Positions 1 to 8,231 of a stretch of 33,243 nucleotides of DNA are shown piece by piece; position 1 is the stretch's first letter, and each line of letters starts with the position of its first letter. Where the stretch lies: contig JBNPWE010000022.1 of the NCBI GenBank assembly GCA_050433985.1, forward strand, positions 1 through 33,243, given 5' to 3'. Below the pieces are notes generated by a model. That model saw only the letters and a list, made by a program, of their open reading frames with translations, ran no database searches and had not been told where the DNA came from. Both the position numbers and the translations under genes were made by a program. The stretch comes from JACIYW01 sp014359745 (GTDB lineage: Bacteria; Pseudomonadota; Alphaproteobacteria; Rhodobacterales; Rhodobacteraceae).

Positions 1-1095
1 GAAGGCGCCCGACCATTCGCCAAGCTGGCGCGGATAGAGCGTGAAGGGATCGCGGTCGAGCCGCGCGGGTTCGTTGCCCTGCTGCAGCGCCCAGCTCGCC
101 GAGACCCCGAGCGTCAGCAGCGCGGCCACGGCCAGCCCGCGCGAGGGGCGCACGCTGAAAATGCGCATCAAAATCGGTCCGAATCCGGTCGTGTCGAGAT
201 CGATCGCCTCCGACAGCGGCTTGGGATCGGAGGTCAGCCGCTGCAGCGCCACCGCCATAATGAAGAGGATCGCGATGCAGGCCCCGAAGATCACCCAGCC
301 CTCGAAATAATGCAGAAAGCCCTCGGCCTGTTCGATCCCATAGCTGTTGACCAGCACGCCGATCACCCCGATGCGGAAGGAATTCATCAGCACGGTGAGC
401 GGGGCCGCCGCCAGCAGCAGCACAGCCTTGTGCCAGATCGGCCCGCGATAGAGGATCGCGAAGAGATATGAGAAGCTGAGGATCGGGAACAGATAGCGCA
501 GCCCCGAACAGGCCTCGGCCACCTGCAGCTTGTAGATTCCGAGGTCGATCACGTTGCCCTCGAGATAGACCGGCACCCCCATCAGCGCCACGAACCAGAC
601 GCCAATCTCCGAGGAGATGGTCTGCAGGAAGATGGTCAGCTTGAGATAGACGAACTGCGGCAAGGGCAGCATGAAGATCAGATGCACCACGCCAAGCTGA
701 TGCAGCTTGCCGCGTTCCCAGCCGAAGATCGTGAGCACCACGCCGCCCACCCATATGATGAAGGCGTAGGTTACGATATCGGGGATGCGCGTCAGATTTC
801 CCGCGATGGCCAGCAATAGCCCGAGGGTGAGGATGACAAGGCCGGGGCCGCGGTCGCGGACCACCGGCGCGGGCGGCGGCAGGCGGCGTATCTCGCGCAG
901 GAATAGATAGAGCGAAATCAGCGGGATGAGCGGCCCGTGGCTGTATTCCGGGGTGGACCAGGCATCGGCCAGCGAGACGAAGCCGATCCAGAAGATCGGG
1001 ATCGAGCCCACCAGAAGTAAAGCAAACGATAAAAGCCCCGCCGCGTTGAACGGGTGGGCAAGAACCCGTGAACCAGCCTGATTTGCTATCGACAC
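1..1095 (-). CDS. xrtD: Exosortase D, VPLPA-CTERM specific (partial, 3' end beyond window)
   Basis: Integral inner-membrane cysteine protease/transpeptidase that recognises C-terminal VPLPA sorting signals. I translated the reverse strand from a GTG at 1095; 365 codons are visible and the frame is open to the window edge. Multiple hydrophobic helices fill residues 17-290. The exosortase triad is present: Cys196 in the motif EACSGLRYL, Arg241 in NSFRIG and His262 in FLHYFEGW. After about residue 310 the sequence becomes soluble (ARLDRDPFTLYPRQLGEWSG), which matches the start of the EpsI-type domain fused to XrtD proteins. The start is uncertain: another in-frame GTG lies five codons upstream and no strong ribosome site decides between them. 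It is the last gene of the minus-strand EPS operon, and two VPLPA-tailed proteins lie in the same window. The family call is secure; subtype D rests on those substrates and on the EpsI fusion. Confidence 0.93.
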   Translation of the reverse strand, partial: MSIANQAGSRVLAHPFNAAGLLSFALLLVGSIPIFWIGFVSLADAWSTPEYSHGPLIPLISLYLFLREIRRLPPPAPVVRDRGPGLVILTLGLLLAIAGNLTRIPDIVTYAFIIWVGGVVLTIFGWERGKLHQLGVVHLIFMLPLPQFVYLKLTIFLQTISSEIGVWFVALMGVPVYLEGNVIDLGIYKLQVAEACSGLRYLFPILSFSYLFAILYRGPIWHKAVLLLAAAPLTVLMNSFRIGVIGVLVNSYGIEQAEGFLHYFEGWVIFGACIAILFIMAVALQRLTSDPKPLSEAIDLDTTGFGPILMRIFSVRPSRGLAVAALLTLGVSASWALQQGNEPARLDRDPFTLYPRQLGEWSGAF

Positions 1096-1266
1096 GCTGT
1101 CACACCCCACATTACCCAATCAAACGCTTTGATGCCCCAAGGGCACTGCTTTATGCTTGGCTTTTCTACCTGACTTTTCAGGACAAGGCGATTCAAAACC
1201 GGCTGCGGGGGCGGGCAACCCCTTAGCTGAACACTTTGTTTTGTGATAGCGCACAATGCGCGCGCG

Positions 1267-2685
1267 TCACGGGCGAAAGACAAAACCCCGCTCCAACGTC
1301 AGGAATATCCGGTTCGAGGTGGCGCTGCCGTTGTTATCTTCGTCGCGCACCCGGTATTCATACCCCGACGACAACCGCCAATCGCGCGTGATCTCGCGGG
1401 AATATGTGGCGCGCAGATCGGCGCGGATGGTATCATTCACCTCAGGGCCGCCCGACCGGGCCAGTTCCGCGAAATTTGCTGTCAACGAAAGATCGGACAA
1501 GGAGTTGATTTCATAGCGGTAATCCACCGATGCGCGGGTGACGCGCAATTCGTTCGACCGCGTACTTGTCGTGACCTGCCTTTCAACGCGGGCCGTCAGG
1601 GAACTGCGTTTCATTTCGTGGGTGAAATTGAAACTGCCCACCGGACGGATCGTGTCCGAAACATCACTCGTGGCGCCCAGGCTGATTTCGATCGCGCCGC
1701 GCGGCAGGGTCAGGGCGCGGTTCACAAGCCAGGTGGCGGTTTGCCCGTTCACGCTTTCGCGCAGATCGAATGATGTGCCTATCGTGCCGCGGGTAAGTTC
1801 GCGGGTTAACGCGGCGCTGCCGATGATCCCGGTGTCGTCGTCGGTCTGGCGCACACCCAGAATCGTCTCATCGGTTTCGATGTCCTGGTAGCCAAGCGAT
1901 ACGTCAAGCGTATCGATCTTGGACAGCGCCTGCGTCAGCCCCAGGCTGATACTGCTGGTCTGACGATCGGTTTGCGGCGCGTCATCGGCGCTGTAATCTT
2001 CATAGCGCAGGGCCACTCGCGCCCTGGTTTTCGGGCCCAGGGTGAACCGTGTTGTGCCGTTTACATTGAGAACCCGGGTGTCGAACAGATCGGGATCGGT
2101 TGTGTCGCTGTAATTCCGTTCTCGGTAGCGACCGTCAACAATGAAGCCCAGCGGATCATTGATCCCCGTCTCAAAGCTGAATCGGGTCGCGATCTGTTCG
2201 CGTTCGCCCCGATCATCCAGTTTCAGATCGGTCTCATCCAGGGGATCATCCGCAAAGAAACGGTTATTATCGAACGGATCAAGAAAGTTGACCGATGTCA
2301 GATTGTATTCGGCGCTGGTGCGAAAACGGCTGTTGGTCCCTTCCCGATCATAGCTTAGCCGCGCGGTGCCATCGTCAATGGTGCGGCTGCCGCTTCCCGG
2401 CGCATCGATGGCGCGCACCACCCCGTCAAGATCGAAACGCAATGTGTCGATGGCGCGCCGGTTCTCATAGCCGAACGACAACCGGTGATCGAAAAGAACG
2501 GCGCTGTCGCTGTTGTTTGGATCAAGGTTGTAATTATCCGTCGCGCTCAGGGTGGAACTGATCCCGAAGGTCAGCACCGGGCCACCCACCTGCGGGGTAC
2601 TGCCTTGTTGCGCGGGCACCGGGCCCGCGCCCAGAAAAAGCACCGACAGACATCCGGTGCCGATCAGACCATGCGTCCGTATCAC
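1267..2685 (-). CDS. Outer-membrane beta-barrel protein of the EPS/exosortase locus
   Basis: Protein of 472 residues with a signal peptide (start VIRTHGLIG, hydrophobic core, cleavage after VPAQQ) followed by many short alternating amphipathic strands such as RFSFETGINDP, RARVALRYED and SLGLTQALSK. This is the pattern of a large outer-membrane barrel. It ends in aromatic strands (IFLTLERGFVFRP), as barrel proteins usually do. I place the start at the GTG at 2685 because AAGGGTGGG lies just upstream; the longer reading from 2724 would overlap the stop of the preceding gene by 29 bases and spoil the signal peptide. It resembles the poorly characterised barrel proteins that accompany PEP-CTERM/exosortase EPS loci. 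A role as polymer export pore or polymer-binding surface protein is inference from position next to the Wza-like gene. Confidence 0.75.
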   Translation of the reverse strand: MIRTHGLIGTGCLSVLFLGAGPVPAQQGSTPQVGGPVLTFGISSTLSATDNYNLDPNNSDSAVLFDHRLSFGYENRRAIDTLRFDLDGVVRAIDAPGSGSRTIDDGTARLSYDREGTNSRFRTSAEYNLTSVNFLDPFDNNRFFADDPLDETDLKLDDRGEREQIATRFSFETGINDPLGFIVDGRYRERNYSDTTDPDLFDTRVLNVNGTTRFTLGPKTRARVALRYEDYSADDAPQTDRQTSSISLGLTQALSKIDTLDVSLGYQDIETDETILGVRQTDDDTGIIGSAALTRELTRGTIGTSFDLRESVNGQTATWLVNRALTLPRGAIEISLGATSDVSDTIRPVGSFNFTHEMKRSSLTARVERQVTTSTRSNELRVTRASVDYRYEINSLSDLSLTANFAELARSGGPEVNDTIRADLRATYSREITRDWRLSSGYEYRVRDEDNNGSATSNRIFLTLERGFVFRP

Positions 2686-2695
2686 CAACCCACCC

Positions 2696-3313
2696 TTATT
2701 CGAAAAGACGCCGCTCCGGCACAACGATCACGTCGCCCGGTGCCAGCACTGTCGTGCCGCTGATACTGTCGCTGCCGCCCATGGTGCGGTAGTTGAAACG
2801 ATATGTCGCCTCTTGCCCGCTTGCGGGATCGACCCGGCGAAGCTGAATGCGTTTTTCGGCGGCAAACCGCGACAACCCACCCGCCTCGGCGAGAAATTGC
2901 AGCAGCGTGGTGCCCGGCAGAACTTCCTTGCGGCCGGGTTGGTTGACCTCGCCGACGATATAGACATTCATCAGATCGGGTACTTCTGCGACACGCGGAT
3001 CCCTTGGGGCAAGGGCGGCCACCGACACCAGAACCGTCGGCTGCACGGCGAAACTGCTGGCCATCTGCGCGGCGAGGGTCCGTGCCACGTCATCAACATT
3101 TCGTCCGCCTGCCCTCAGGCTTCCCGCCAGCGGGAAACTGATCGAGCCATCCGGCAGCACCAGAACATTGCGATTGAGGTTGGCGTCTTCCAGAACCTCG
3201 ACACGCAGCGTGTCGCCCGGCTGGATACGATAATTGCTTTGCGCCGAAGCGGCCCCGGTGGCGGCCCCGGCCACCCCCGCCACGAAAAGAAGCGCTGCTA
3301 GAAATCTGATCAT
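2696..3313 (-). CDS. Wza-type polysaccharide export protein
   Basis: Periplasmic/outer-membrane export protein of 205 residues. It has a signal peptide (MIRFLAALLFVAGVAG, cleavage near ASA-QSN), then a Poly_export domain (YRIQPGDTLRVEV to about residue 80) and one SLBB domain (VYIVGEVNQPGRKEVLPG, about residues 115-165). It has no lipobox cysteine, unlike classical Wza, and only one SLBB repeat, as is common in short alphaproteobacterial export proteins. The start at 3313 is chosen over 3331 because AGAGG sits at proper distance and the signal peptide then begins directly. The stop overlaps the control region of the downstream barrel gene, so the two are probably translationally coupled. Role: conduct the finished polymer through the periplasm and outer membrane. 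Confidence 0.88.
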   Translation of the reverse strand: MIRFLAALLFVAGVAGAATGAASAQSNYRIQPGDTLRVEVLEDANLNRNVLVLPDGSISFPLAGSLRAGGRNVDDVARTLAAQMASSFAVQPTVLVSVAALAPRDPRVAEVPDLMNVYIVGEVNQPGRKEVLPGTTLLQFLAEAGGLSRFAAEKRIQLRRVDPASGQEATYRFNYRTMGGSDSISGTTVLAPGDVIVVPERRLFE

Positions 3314-3390
3314 CCCGTGCCTCTGTCCCATTCTTCGTTTTGCGTTGAAATTACAGCATTTGTCCGGCTGACAAAATACGCAAAACCACC

Positions 3391-3437
3391 AAAAGCCCCA
3401 GCTGCGGCGGATTTACAGCGATTTAGGGGCATTTTTT
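3391..3437 (-). terminator. Hairpin between the TPR gene and the export gene (possible attenuator)
   Basis: Read on the minus strand, GCCCC (3430-3426) pairs with GGGGC (3399-3395), with an inner GCTG/CAGC pair, and TTTT follows directly. It begins just after the TPR stop codon at 3439. The stem is imperfect, so it may only lower expression of the downstream genes. The rest of the gap up to 3331 shows no further feature. Confidence 0.4.
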
Positions 3438-3438
3438 G

Positions 3439-5886
3439 TCAGTTTTGCGTGCCGCCGTCCTTGGTGCCCGTGACAAGGCGTTCGATTTCCGCCTCGACCT
3501 CGGTCATGAAATCAGGTCGCGCGCCGTTGCCCACGATTTCGACCACCTTGCGAAACTGCGCCAATGCCTCGGCATCCTGTCCGCGCGCGGCGTGGATGCG
3601 GGCCAGATGATACTGCACCGATGGATCATTGGGCAGGCCTTCGGCAGCCGATGTCAAGGCCGTCAGCGCGGTGTCAAGGTCACCGCGGCGAAACGCGATC
3701 CAACCATAGGTATCCTGAAAGGCAGGCACGTTACGGTCGCGCAGGCGGCGCGCGATTTCATGTGCCCGCTCCAGGCTCTCGGCATCGTCGCGCCCGGTTG
3801 CCAGAAGGCTTGCAAGGTTATTGGCGATGATCAGGTTGTTGCTGTTGGCCGCATAAAGCTTTTCATAAATCCCGATCGCACCGGCCACATTGCCCTCGCG
3901 CTCAAGAACGCCTGCCAGCGCCCAGTTCAAACGCAGACTGTCGGGCACTTGTGCAATCCCGTCAGTCAACGCCTGTCGGGCCGCCGCGACATTTTCCTGC
4001 ACCGCGTGGATATTGTAGAGCGCCAGCCAGAAACGCTGATCCTTGGGGAATTCGCTTGCCAGACCACGCAACGCCTCGGTTGCCGCGGCGACATCCCCCG
4101 TTACCGCCTGAACCGAGGCCATGAGAAACTGCGCATCGACATTGTCAGGGTTGCCCTCAAGAGTTTCGCGCGCATATTGCCGCGCGCCCTCAGTATCGCC
4201 CTGTGCCAGACGGGTGCGCACGATCGCGGCTGCGGCCCCGATCCCGCCAGATCCTTCGCCAGCCAGCGTATCAAGAAAACTCATCAATTCGTCTTCACGA
4301 TCCTGCGCCGCAAGTTGACGTGCGGTCAGCCCATTCGCGATACGCTCCGCCCCTGCCCCGCCCTGATTGCGCAGGGTCTCGATGACCTGGGTCAGGCGGG
4401 GCCAATCCTGCTCGCCCACATAAACCTCGCCCAGGGCACCCAAAAGCGCGACGTTGCCGCTTACCAGACGCAGCGCGTTTATCAGCACGGTCTCCGCGGC
4501 CCGCGGTTGGCCCTGGCCGATCAGATACCGCGCGTAACGCAACGATTCATCGGGCGCATTGCCCGACGCCTCGACTGCGCGGCCCAGCATATCGGCCATC
4601 AGGTCACGGTTGCCCGCCCGTTCATGCGCCTGCGCCATCAGCGTCATCGCATCGGCATCGTTAGGTGCCTCACCAAGAACCGAACGCAAGGCAACGATCG
4701 CCTCGTCAGTGCGGTCGCTTTCGATCAGCCAGCGCGCACGCATCTTCAGCGCGTCGGGTTGGCTGGCATCCTCTTGAAGCACCTCTTCGATCAGCGCGCG
4801 CGCGCCAACATTATTGCCGGTCACGTTCAGCATCTTGGCCAGCATGACCATGATGCTGCGCCGTTCGTCCGACGGCGTCATCCCATCGATCAGCTTTTCC
4901 ATTTCGGCAATGGCGGCATCCCGATCACCCAGATCGAAACGGAAACCGGCGCGCAGCGCGGTCAGCCGTTCAACCGCCGGGGGGGTGCCATTGAGGATCT
5001 CTTCAAGCTCTGCCAAGGCCGTCTCGCGGCTGCGCGCCTCGGCCAAAAACCGGATGTAGGTCACGATATCATCGACCGCGCCCGGTGTATTGACGGCGCG
5101 TTCCTTCAGAAAGGCCTGCGCCTCGTCGATCCGGCCTTGCGACACATACCATCTCACCAGGGTGGTCGGCACATTCGCGTCATCGGGGAAGCGCGTTATC
5201 ATGTCTTCAAGCTGCGCACGGATTTCACCGGTCTCACCCAACTGGCTGAGCACCCCAAGCCGGATCGTATAAAGTTCGCGGGCATCCGGCGCCTCGGCCA
5301 GGGCGGCATCGATGGCCGACAGAGCGGCACCCCAGTCCTTGTTGCGTACCAGATCGTCGATGATGATCCGCCGCGCGATCATCATATCCGGGTCTTGGGA
5401 AACCAGCACCTGCGCTTTGATCACCGCCGCCCGCATCGCCGCCGGATCACCCCTGCCCACCAACGCGTCGCGGTAAGCCACCATCGTGTTGACGGCCTGC
5501 ACCAGGGTGTCGTCGGGGGCAAGTTCAGCTGCTGCCGCCCCGTGGCGGCGCGCCGCCTCCCAGTCGCCCACCTCGAGCGACAGTTCGGCCAAGGCGCGCT
5601 GGCCGGGCAAACTGTCGGGGTATTGTTCGACCAGGCGCAAATACTGACCCATGGCCGCGCGTGTATTCCCGCGCGCTTGTTCGGCCTGGGCATAGTGCAG
5701 CCGGGCCTCGCGATGTGCGCCGTTCAACTTGAAAACATTGCGGAACTCGACCAAGGCGCGGTCAACATCGCCTTGTTGCAACAATTCCAGGCCGGATTTG
5801 TAATATCCATCGGCCCGCTCTTCTGCCGTGTCACAAAACGATAGCAGGCCCGCGGTCGCAAGCGCCAGGAACGTCATTTTCATCAT
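3439..5886 (-). CDS. PrsT-like TPR protein of the exosortase/EPS system
   Basis: Large 815-residue protein composed of tetratricopeptide repeats throughout, for example YKSGLELLQQGDVDRALVEF, RLHYAQAEQARGNTRAAM and VQYHLARIHAARGQDAEALAQF. Length and position match the PEP-CTERM-system TPR lipoprotein family (PrsT, usually 850-930 residues). The N-terminus has a short hydrophobic segment ending LLSFC at residue 18. That cysteine would be the lipidation site, but Phe at the -1 position is unusual for a lipobox. The ribosome site AAGAG lies 7 bases before the first ATG; three ATG codons are clustered, so the exact start is open by up to three residues. Family role: scaffold for EPS assembly and export in the periplasm; the molecular job is not established. 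It is second in the minus-strand operon. Confidence 0.85.
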   Translation of the reverse strand: MMKMTFLALATAGLLSFCDTAEERADGYYKSGLELLQQGDVDRALVEFRNVFKLNGAHREARLHYAQAEQARGNTRAAMGQYLRLVEQYPDSLPGQRALAELSLEVGDWEAARRHGAAAAELAPDDTLVQAVNTMVAYRDALVGRGDPAAMRAAVIKAQVLVSQDPDMMIARRIIIDDLVRNKDWGAALSAIDAALAEAPDARELYTIRLGVLSQLGETGEIRAQLEDMITRFPDDANVPTTLVRWYVSQGRIDEAQAFLKERAVNTPGAVDDIVTYIRFLAEARSRETALAELEEILNGTPPAVERLTALRAGFRFDLGDRDAAIAEMEKLIDGMTPSDERRSIMVMLAKMLNVTGNNVGARALIEEVLQEDASQPDALKMRARWLIESDRTDEAIVALRSVLGEAPNDADAMTLMAQAHERAGNRDLMADMLGRAVEASGNAPDESLRYARYLIGQGQPRAAETVLINALRLVSGNVALLGALGEVYVGEQDWPRLTQVIETLRNQGGAGAERIANGLTARQLAAQDREDELMSFLDTLAGEGSGGIGAAAAIVRTRLAQGDTEGARQYARETLEGNPDNVDAQFLMASVQAVTGDVAAATEALRGLASEFPKDQRFWLALYNIHAVQENVAAARQALTDGIAQVPDSLRLNWALAGVLEREGNVAGAIGIYEKLYAANSNNLIIANNLASLLATGRDDAESLERAHEIARRLRDRNVPAFQDTYGWIAFRRGDLDTALTALTSAAEGLPNDPSVQYHLARIHAARGQDAEALAQFRKVVEIVGNGARPDFMTEVEAEIERLVTGTKDGGTQN

Positions 5887-6004
5887 GTCACTACTCTTGC
5901 ATCCTTGCGGCCCGGCATCAACCCGCCAGCGTCAGTGGTGATGACAGGCCGACCTTATCACGATCTGTCGCTTGCGGGATGGAAATCTCCGCCGTGGGGC
6001 CCTG

Positions 6005-6685
6005 TCAATATCCGGTACCCCGCAACACCACCGTGACCGTCTTTAGCAGAATCGAGATATCTTGCGATAGCGACAAAGCCGAGAGATAGCGGCTGTCGTA
6101 TGTGGCGCGGTCGGCAAAGCAGGAGTCGTTGCGGTCCGACACCTGCCACAGCCCGGTGATACCGGGGCGCAGTTCGAAATAGGCTTTGCCTGGATAAAGC
6201 GATTCCTGTTCGACCATCATGGGGCGCGGCCCGACAAGCGACATGTCACCGATCAGCACATTCCAAAGCTGCGGCAATTCGTCCAGCGATGACTTGCGCA
6301 GGAAACACCCGACCCTGGTGATCCGCGGATCGCTTTTCAGTTTCTGATCCTCGTCCCATTCGCGCCGTGCGGCGGGGTTTTCGCTCAGATAGCGTTCCAG
6401 AAGCGCATCTGCGCCGGGCACCATGGTGCGGATCTTGATCATGTGGAAAACCCGCCCGCCGCGTCCGATGCGCTTCTGGCGATAGAACGGCCGACCGCCA
6501 TCAAACGCTACGCAGGCAATCATGGCCAGCGTGATCGGAACCGAAATCGGCAGGGTCAGCAGAACAAAAAGGATATCAAGAAGCCGCTTGGCGCCATGCC
6601 GATATATCGCCCGGCGCCTTTGACCATGTTCCGGTTTGGCAGCAGCACCCCGGATCGGCGCATCAGAATAATCTCGGAAGGTCAT
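6005..6685 (-). CDS. Undecaprenyl-phosphate sugar transferase (ExoY/WcaJ type)
   Basis: Polyprenyl-phosphate hexose-1-phosphate transferase that starts repeat-unit synthesis on the lipid carrier at the inner membrane. The 226 residues carry one hydrophobic hairpin (LLDILFVLLTLPISVPITLA) and the conserved cytoplasmic core: KIRTM, DPRITRVG, LRKSSLDELPQLWNVL, GDMSLVGPRP and RPGITGLWQVSDRN. It is the short form without the extra N-terminal membrane domain, like ExoY. Galactose or glucose as first sugar cannot be told from sequence. It is the first gene of the minus-strand operon, with 118 bases to the TPR gene. A transferase beginning the operon is typical for exosortase-linked EPS loci. Confidence 0.92.
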   Translation of the reverse strand: MTFRDYSDAPIRGAAAKPEHGQRRRAIYRHGAKRLLDILFVLLTLPISVPITLAMIACVAFDGGRPFYRQKRIGRGGRVFHMIKIRTMVPGADALLERYLSENPAARREWDEDQKLKSDPRITRVGCFLRKSSLDELPQLWNVLIGDMSLVGPRPMMVEQESLYPGKAYFELRPGITGLWQVSDRNDSCFADRATYDSRYLSALSLSQDISILLKTVTVVLRGTGY

Positions 6686-7373
6686 GAAATGTCCTCAACC
6701 CACTTATCACGCGTGCCTCTACCAGTTCACCAGAATCTGAAAATCTGCTTCAATCAGACTGACGTACCAGCAGTACATAACCCGTGTCGACGCCCCCAGT
6801 CCAATGAACAATTACATGTCGCCCAAAACAAGACATAATTTCGCCAGATTCAGAAAGTATCTGCGCAAGTTCCCGAAATACTTGAATTTCTGCGGATTTT
6901 TTGCGCAGAGAAACGCCTTGCCGAAGACCGTGTCATATTGATTGTCGCCCCATTCGCAACAAACATGTCCAGTAAGAAAAACCGTTCTCAGTATAGTCTA
7001 CACGATTCGCTCTGAAAAATCGTCACCCTTGTCGACGACTCGCGGTCGACCCTGAAAATCGGGCCTTGAATCGGGCAGGCAGGGCGGGTGCGGGCAAGAC
7101 ACAGCGGGGGTCTGGGACCATGTCGCACATGCCTGCAAGTCTATGCCCGAATCCCGTCGGGTTCGGGATGTGTTCCCATGTCTGCTGCCGACCAAAATTC
7201 TTATTCCGGCCATCAAACCGCGCGATTTGGCTGTTGCACAGTAGGCTGTTAAAGGGCAGAGGCCTAAGAACGGTAAGGGAGCGTCGCCGTCTGGTTCAGA
7301 TACATATTCAACACCATATCCCGTTTATCATATGGTCGCGTCCAGACCGCAGGACCAGTTTTGAGAGAAGTAC
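6686..7373. promoter_or_regulatory. Divergent control region between the two EPS operons
   Basis: 688 bases without a credible gene, between operons starting at 6685 (minus) and 7374 (plus). It must hold promoters for both, but I could not identify convincing -35/-10 pairs. The 6760-7020 part is clearly more AT-rich than its surroundings. Visible structure: GTCGAC repeated 8 bases apart near 7031-7050, and the hairpin annotated at 7146-7167. A regulator site or a small RNA is possible but not shown. Confidence 0.5.
7146..7167. repeat. Hairpin CCCGAA...TTCGGG upstream of the secretion ATPase gene
   Basis: CCCGAA (7146-7151) pairs with TTCGGG (7162-7167), and CC/GG inside extends the stem. It lies about 205 bases before the start at 7374. 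No U-run follows, so a leader structure or operator is more likely than a terminator. Confidence 0.4.
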
Positions 7374-8231
7374 ATGCGCCCTGAAATCCTTTATGCAGAT
7401 TATTTCGGCTTGTCAGAGCGGCCTTTCACGCTGCTGCCGGACCCGGCGTTCCTGTTCTGGTCCAAGGAACATCGCCGCGCCTACACGATTCTGGATTATG
7501 GGATCTTCTCGCGCGCGCCCATCACAGTGGTGACGGGCGAGATCGGGTCGGGCAAGACGACCCTGGTGCAGCATCTGCTGAAGAATGCCGACGAGTCGAT
7601 CGTGATCGGCCTCATCTCGAACGCGCAGGGCGGACGCGGAGAGCTGTTGCAATGGGTTCTCAACGCACTGTCGGTCGAGGTACCCAATGATGCCACCTAT
7701 GTGCAAAAGTTCCAGCGGCTTCAGGATTTCCTGATCGCCGAATATGCCGCAGAGCGGCGCGTGGTCCTGATCTTTGACGAGGCACAAAACCTGTCGATGG
7801 AAGGCCTGGAAGAGCTGCGCATGCTGACCAACATCAACGCCAACAAGGACGAACTTATCCAGCTTATCCTGGTAGGGCAGCCGGAACTGCGTGACGTGAT
7901 CCGCAGCCCGAAGATGAAACAACTCGCGCAGCGGGTCGCCGCAAGTTTTCATATCCCGGCGATGGACGCAGATACCGTGGCAAGATACATTCGGCACCGA
8001 CTGCAAGCCGTGGGCGGGAATGGCCGGGAATTCACCGATGCGGCGTGCCGGATGGTGCATGATCAGGCGGGTGGTGTACCACGCTTGGTCAATCAGCTAT
8101 GTGATATCTCTATGGTCTATGCCTGGAGCATGGATCAGAAGGTCGTCACGGAAGACATTCTACGAAACGTAATAAATGACGGGCTGTTCTTTGCGGCCAC
8201 GATGGCCGCAGAAGAAGGGGATACGACATGA
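7374..8231 (+). CDS. ExeA-like AAA ATPase of the exosortase/EPS locus
   Basis: Cytoplasmic AAA ATPase of 285 residues, of the putative secretion ATPase family found in PEP-CTERM EPS loci. The opening YADYFGLSERPFTLLPDPAF is the usual ExeA-type signature. Walker A is GEIGSGKTT at residues 55-63 (Lys61), Walker B VVLIFDEAQ with Asp135/Glu136, and GGVPRLVNQLCD near residue 230 is the sensor/arginine region. The start ATG follows GAGAG. It is first in the plus-strand operon and its TGA overlaps the ATG of the next gene (ATGA, 8228-8231), so translation is coupled. ExeA itself loads a cell-wall secretion complex; here the partner is unknown, and a role in assembling or energising the export complex is inference. 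Confidence 0.9.
   Translation: MRPEILYADYFGLSERPFTLLPDPAFLFWSKEHRRAYTILDYGIFSRAPITVVTGEIGSGKTTLVQHLLKNADESIVIGLISNAQGGRGELLQWVLNALSVEVPNDATYVQKFQRLQDFLIAEYAAERRVVLIFDEAQNLSMEGLEELRMLTNINANKDELIQLILVGQPELRDVIRSPKMKQLAQRVAASFHIPAMDADTVARYIRHRLQAVGGNGREFTDAACRMVHDQAGGVPRLVNQLCDISMVYAWSMDQKVVTEDILRNVINDGLFFAATMAAEEGDTT

Noticed and set aside
3436..5844. 802-codon open frame on the plus strand
   Set aside because: It is antisense to the TPR gene, in whose GC-rich codons the opposite frame lacks stops by chance. Its product has no TPR or other recognisable pattern and is rich in His/Arg/Gln, as shadow frames are.
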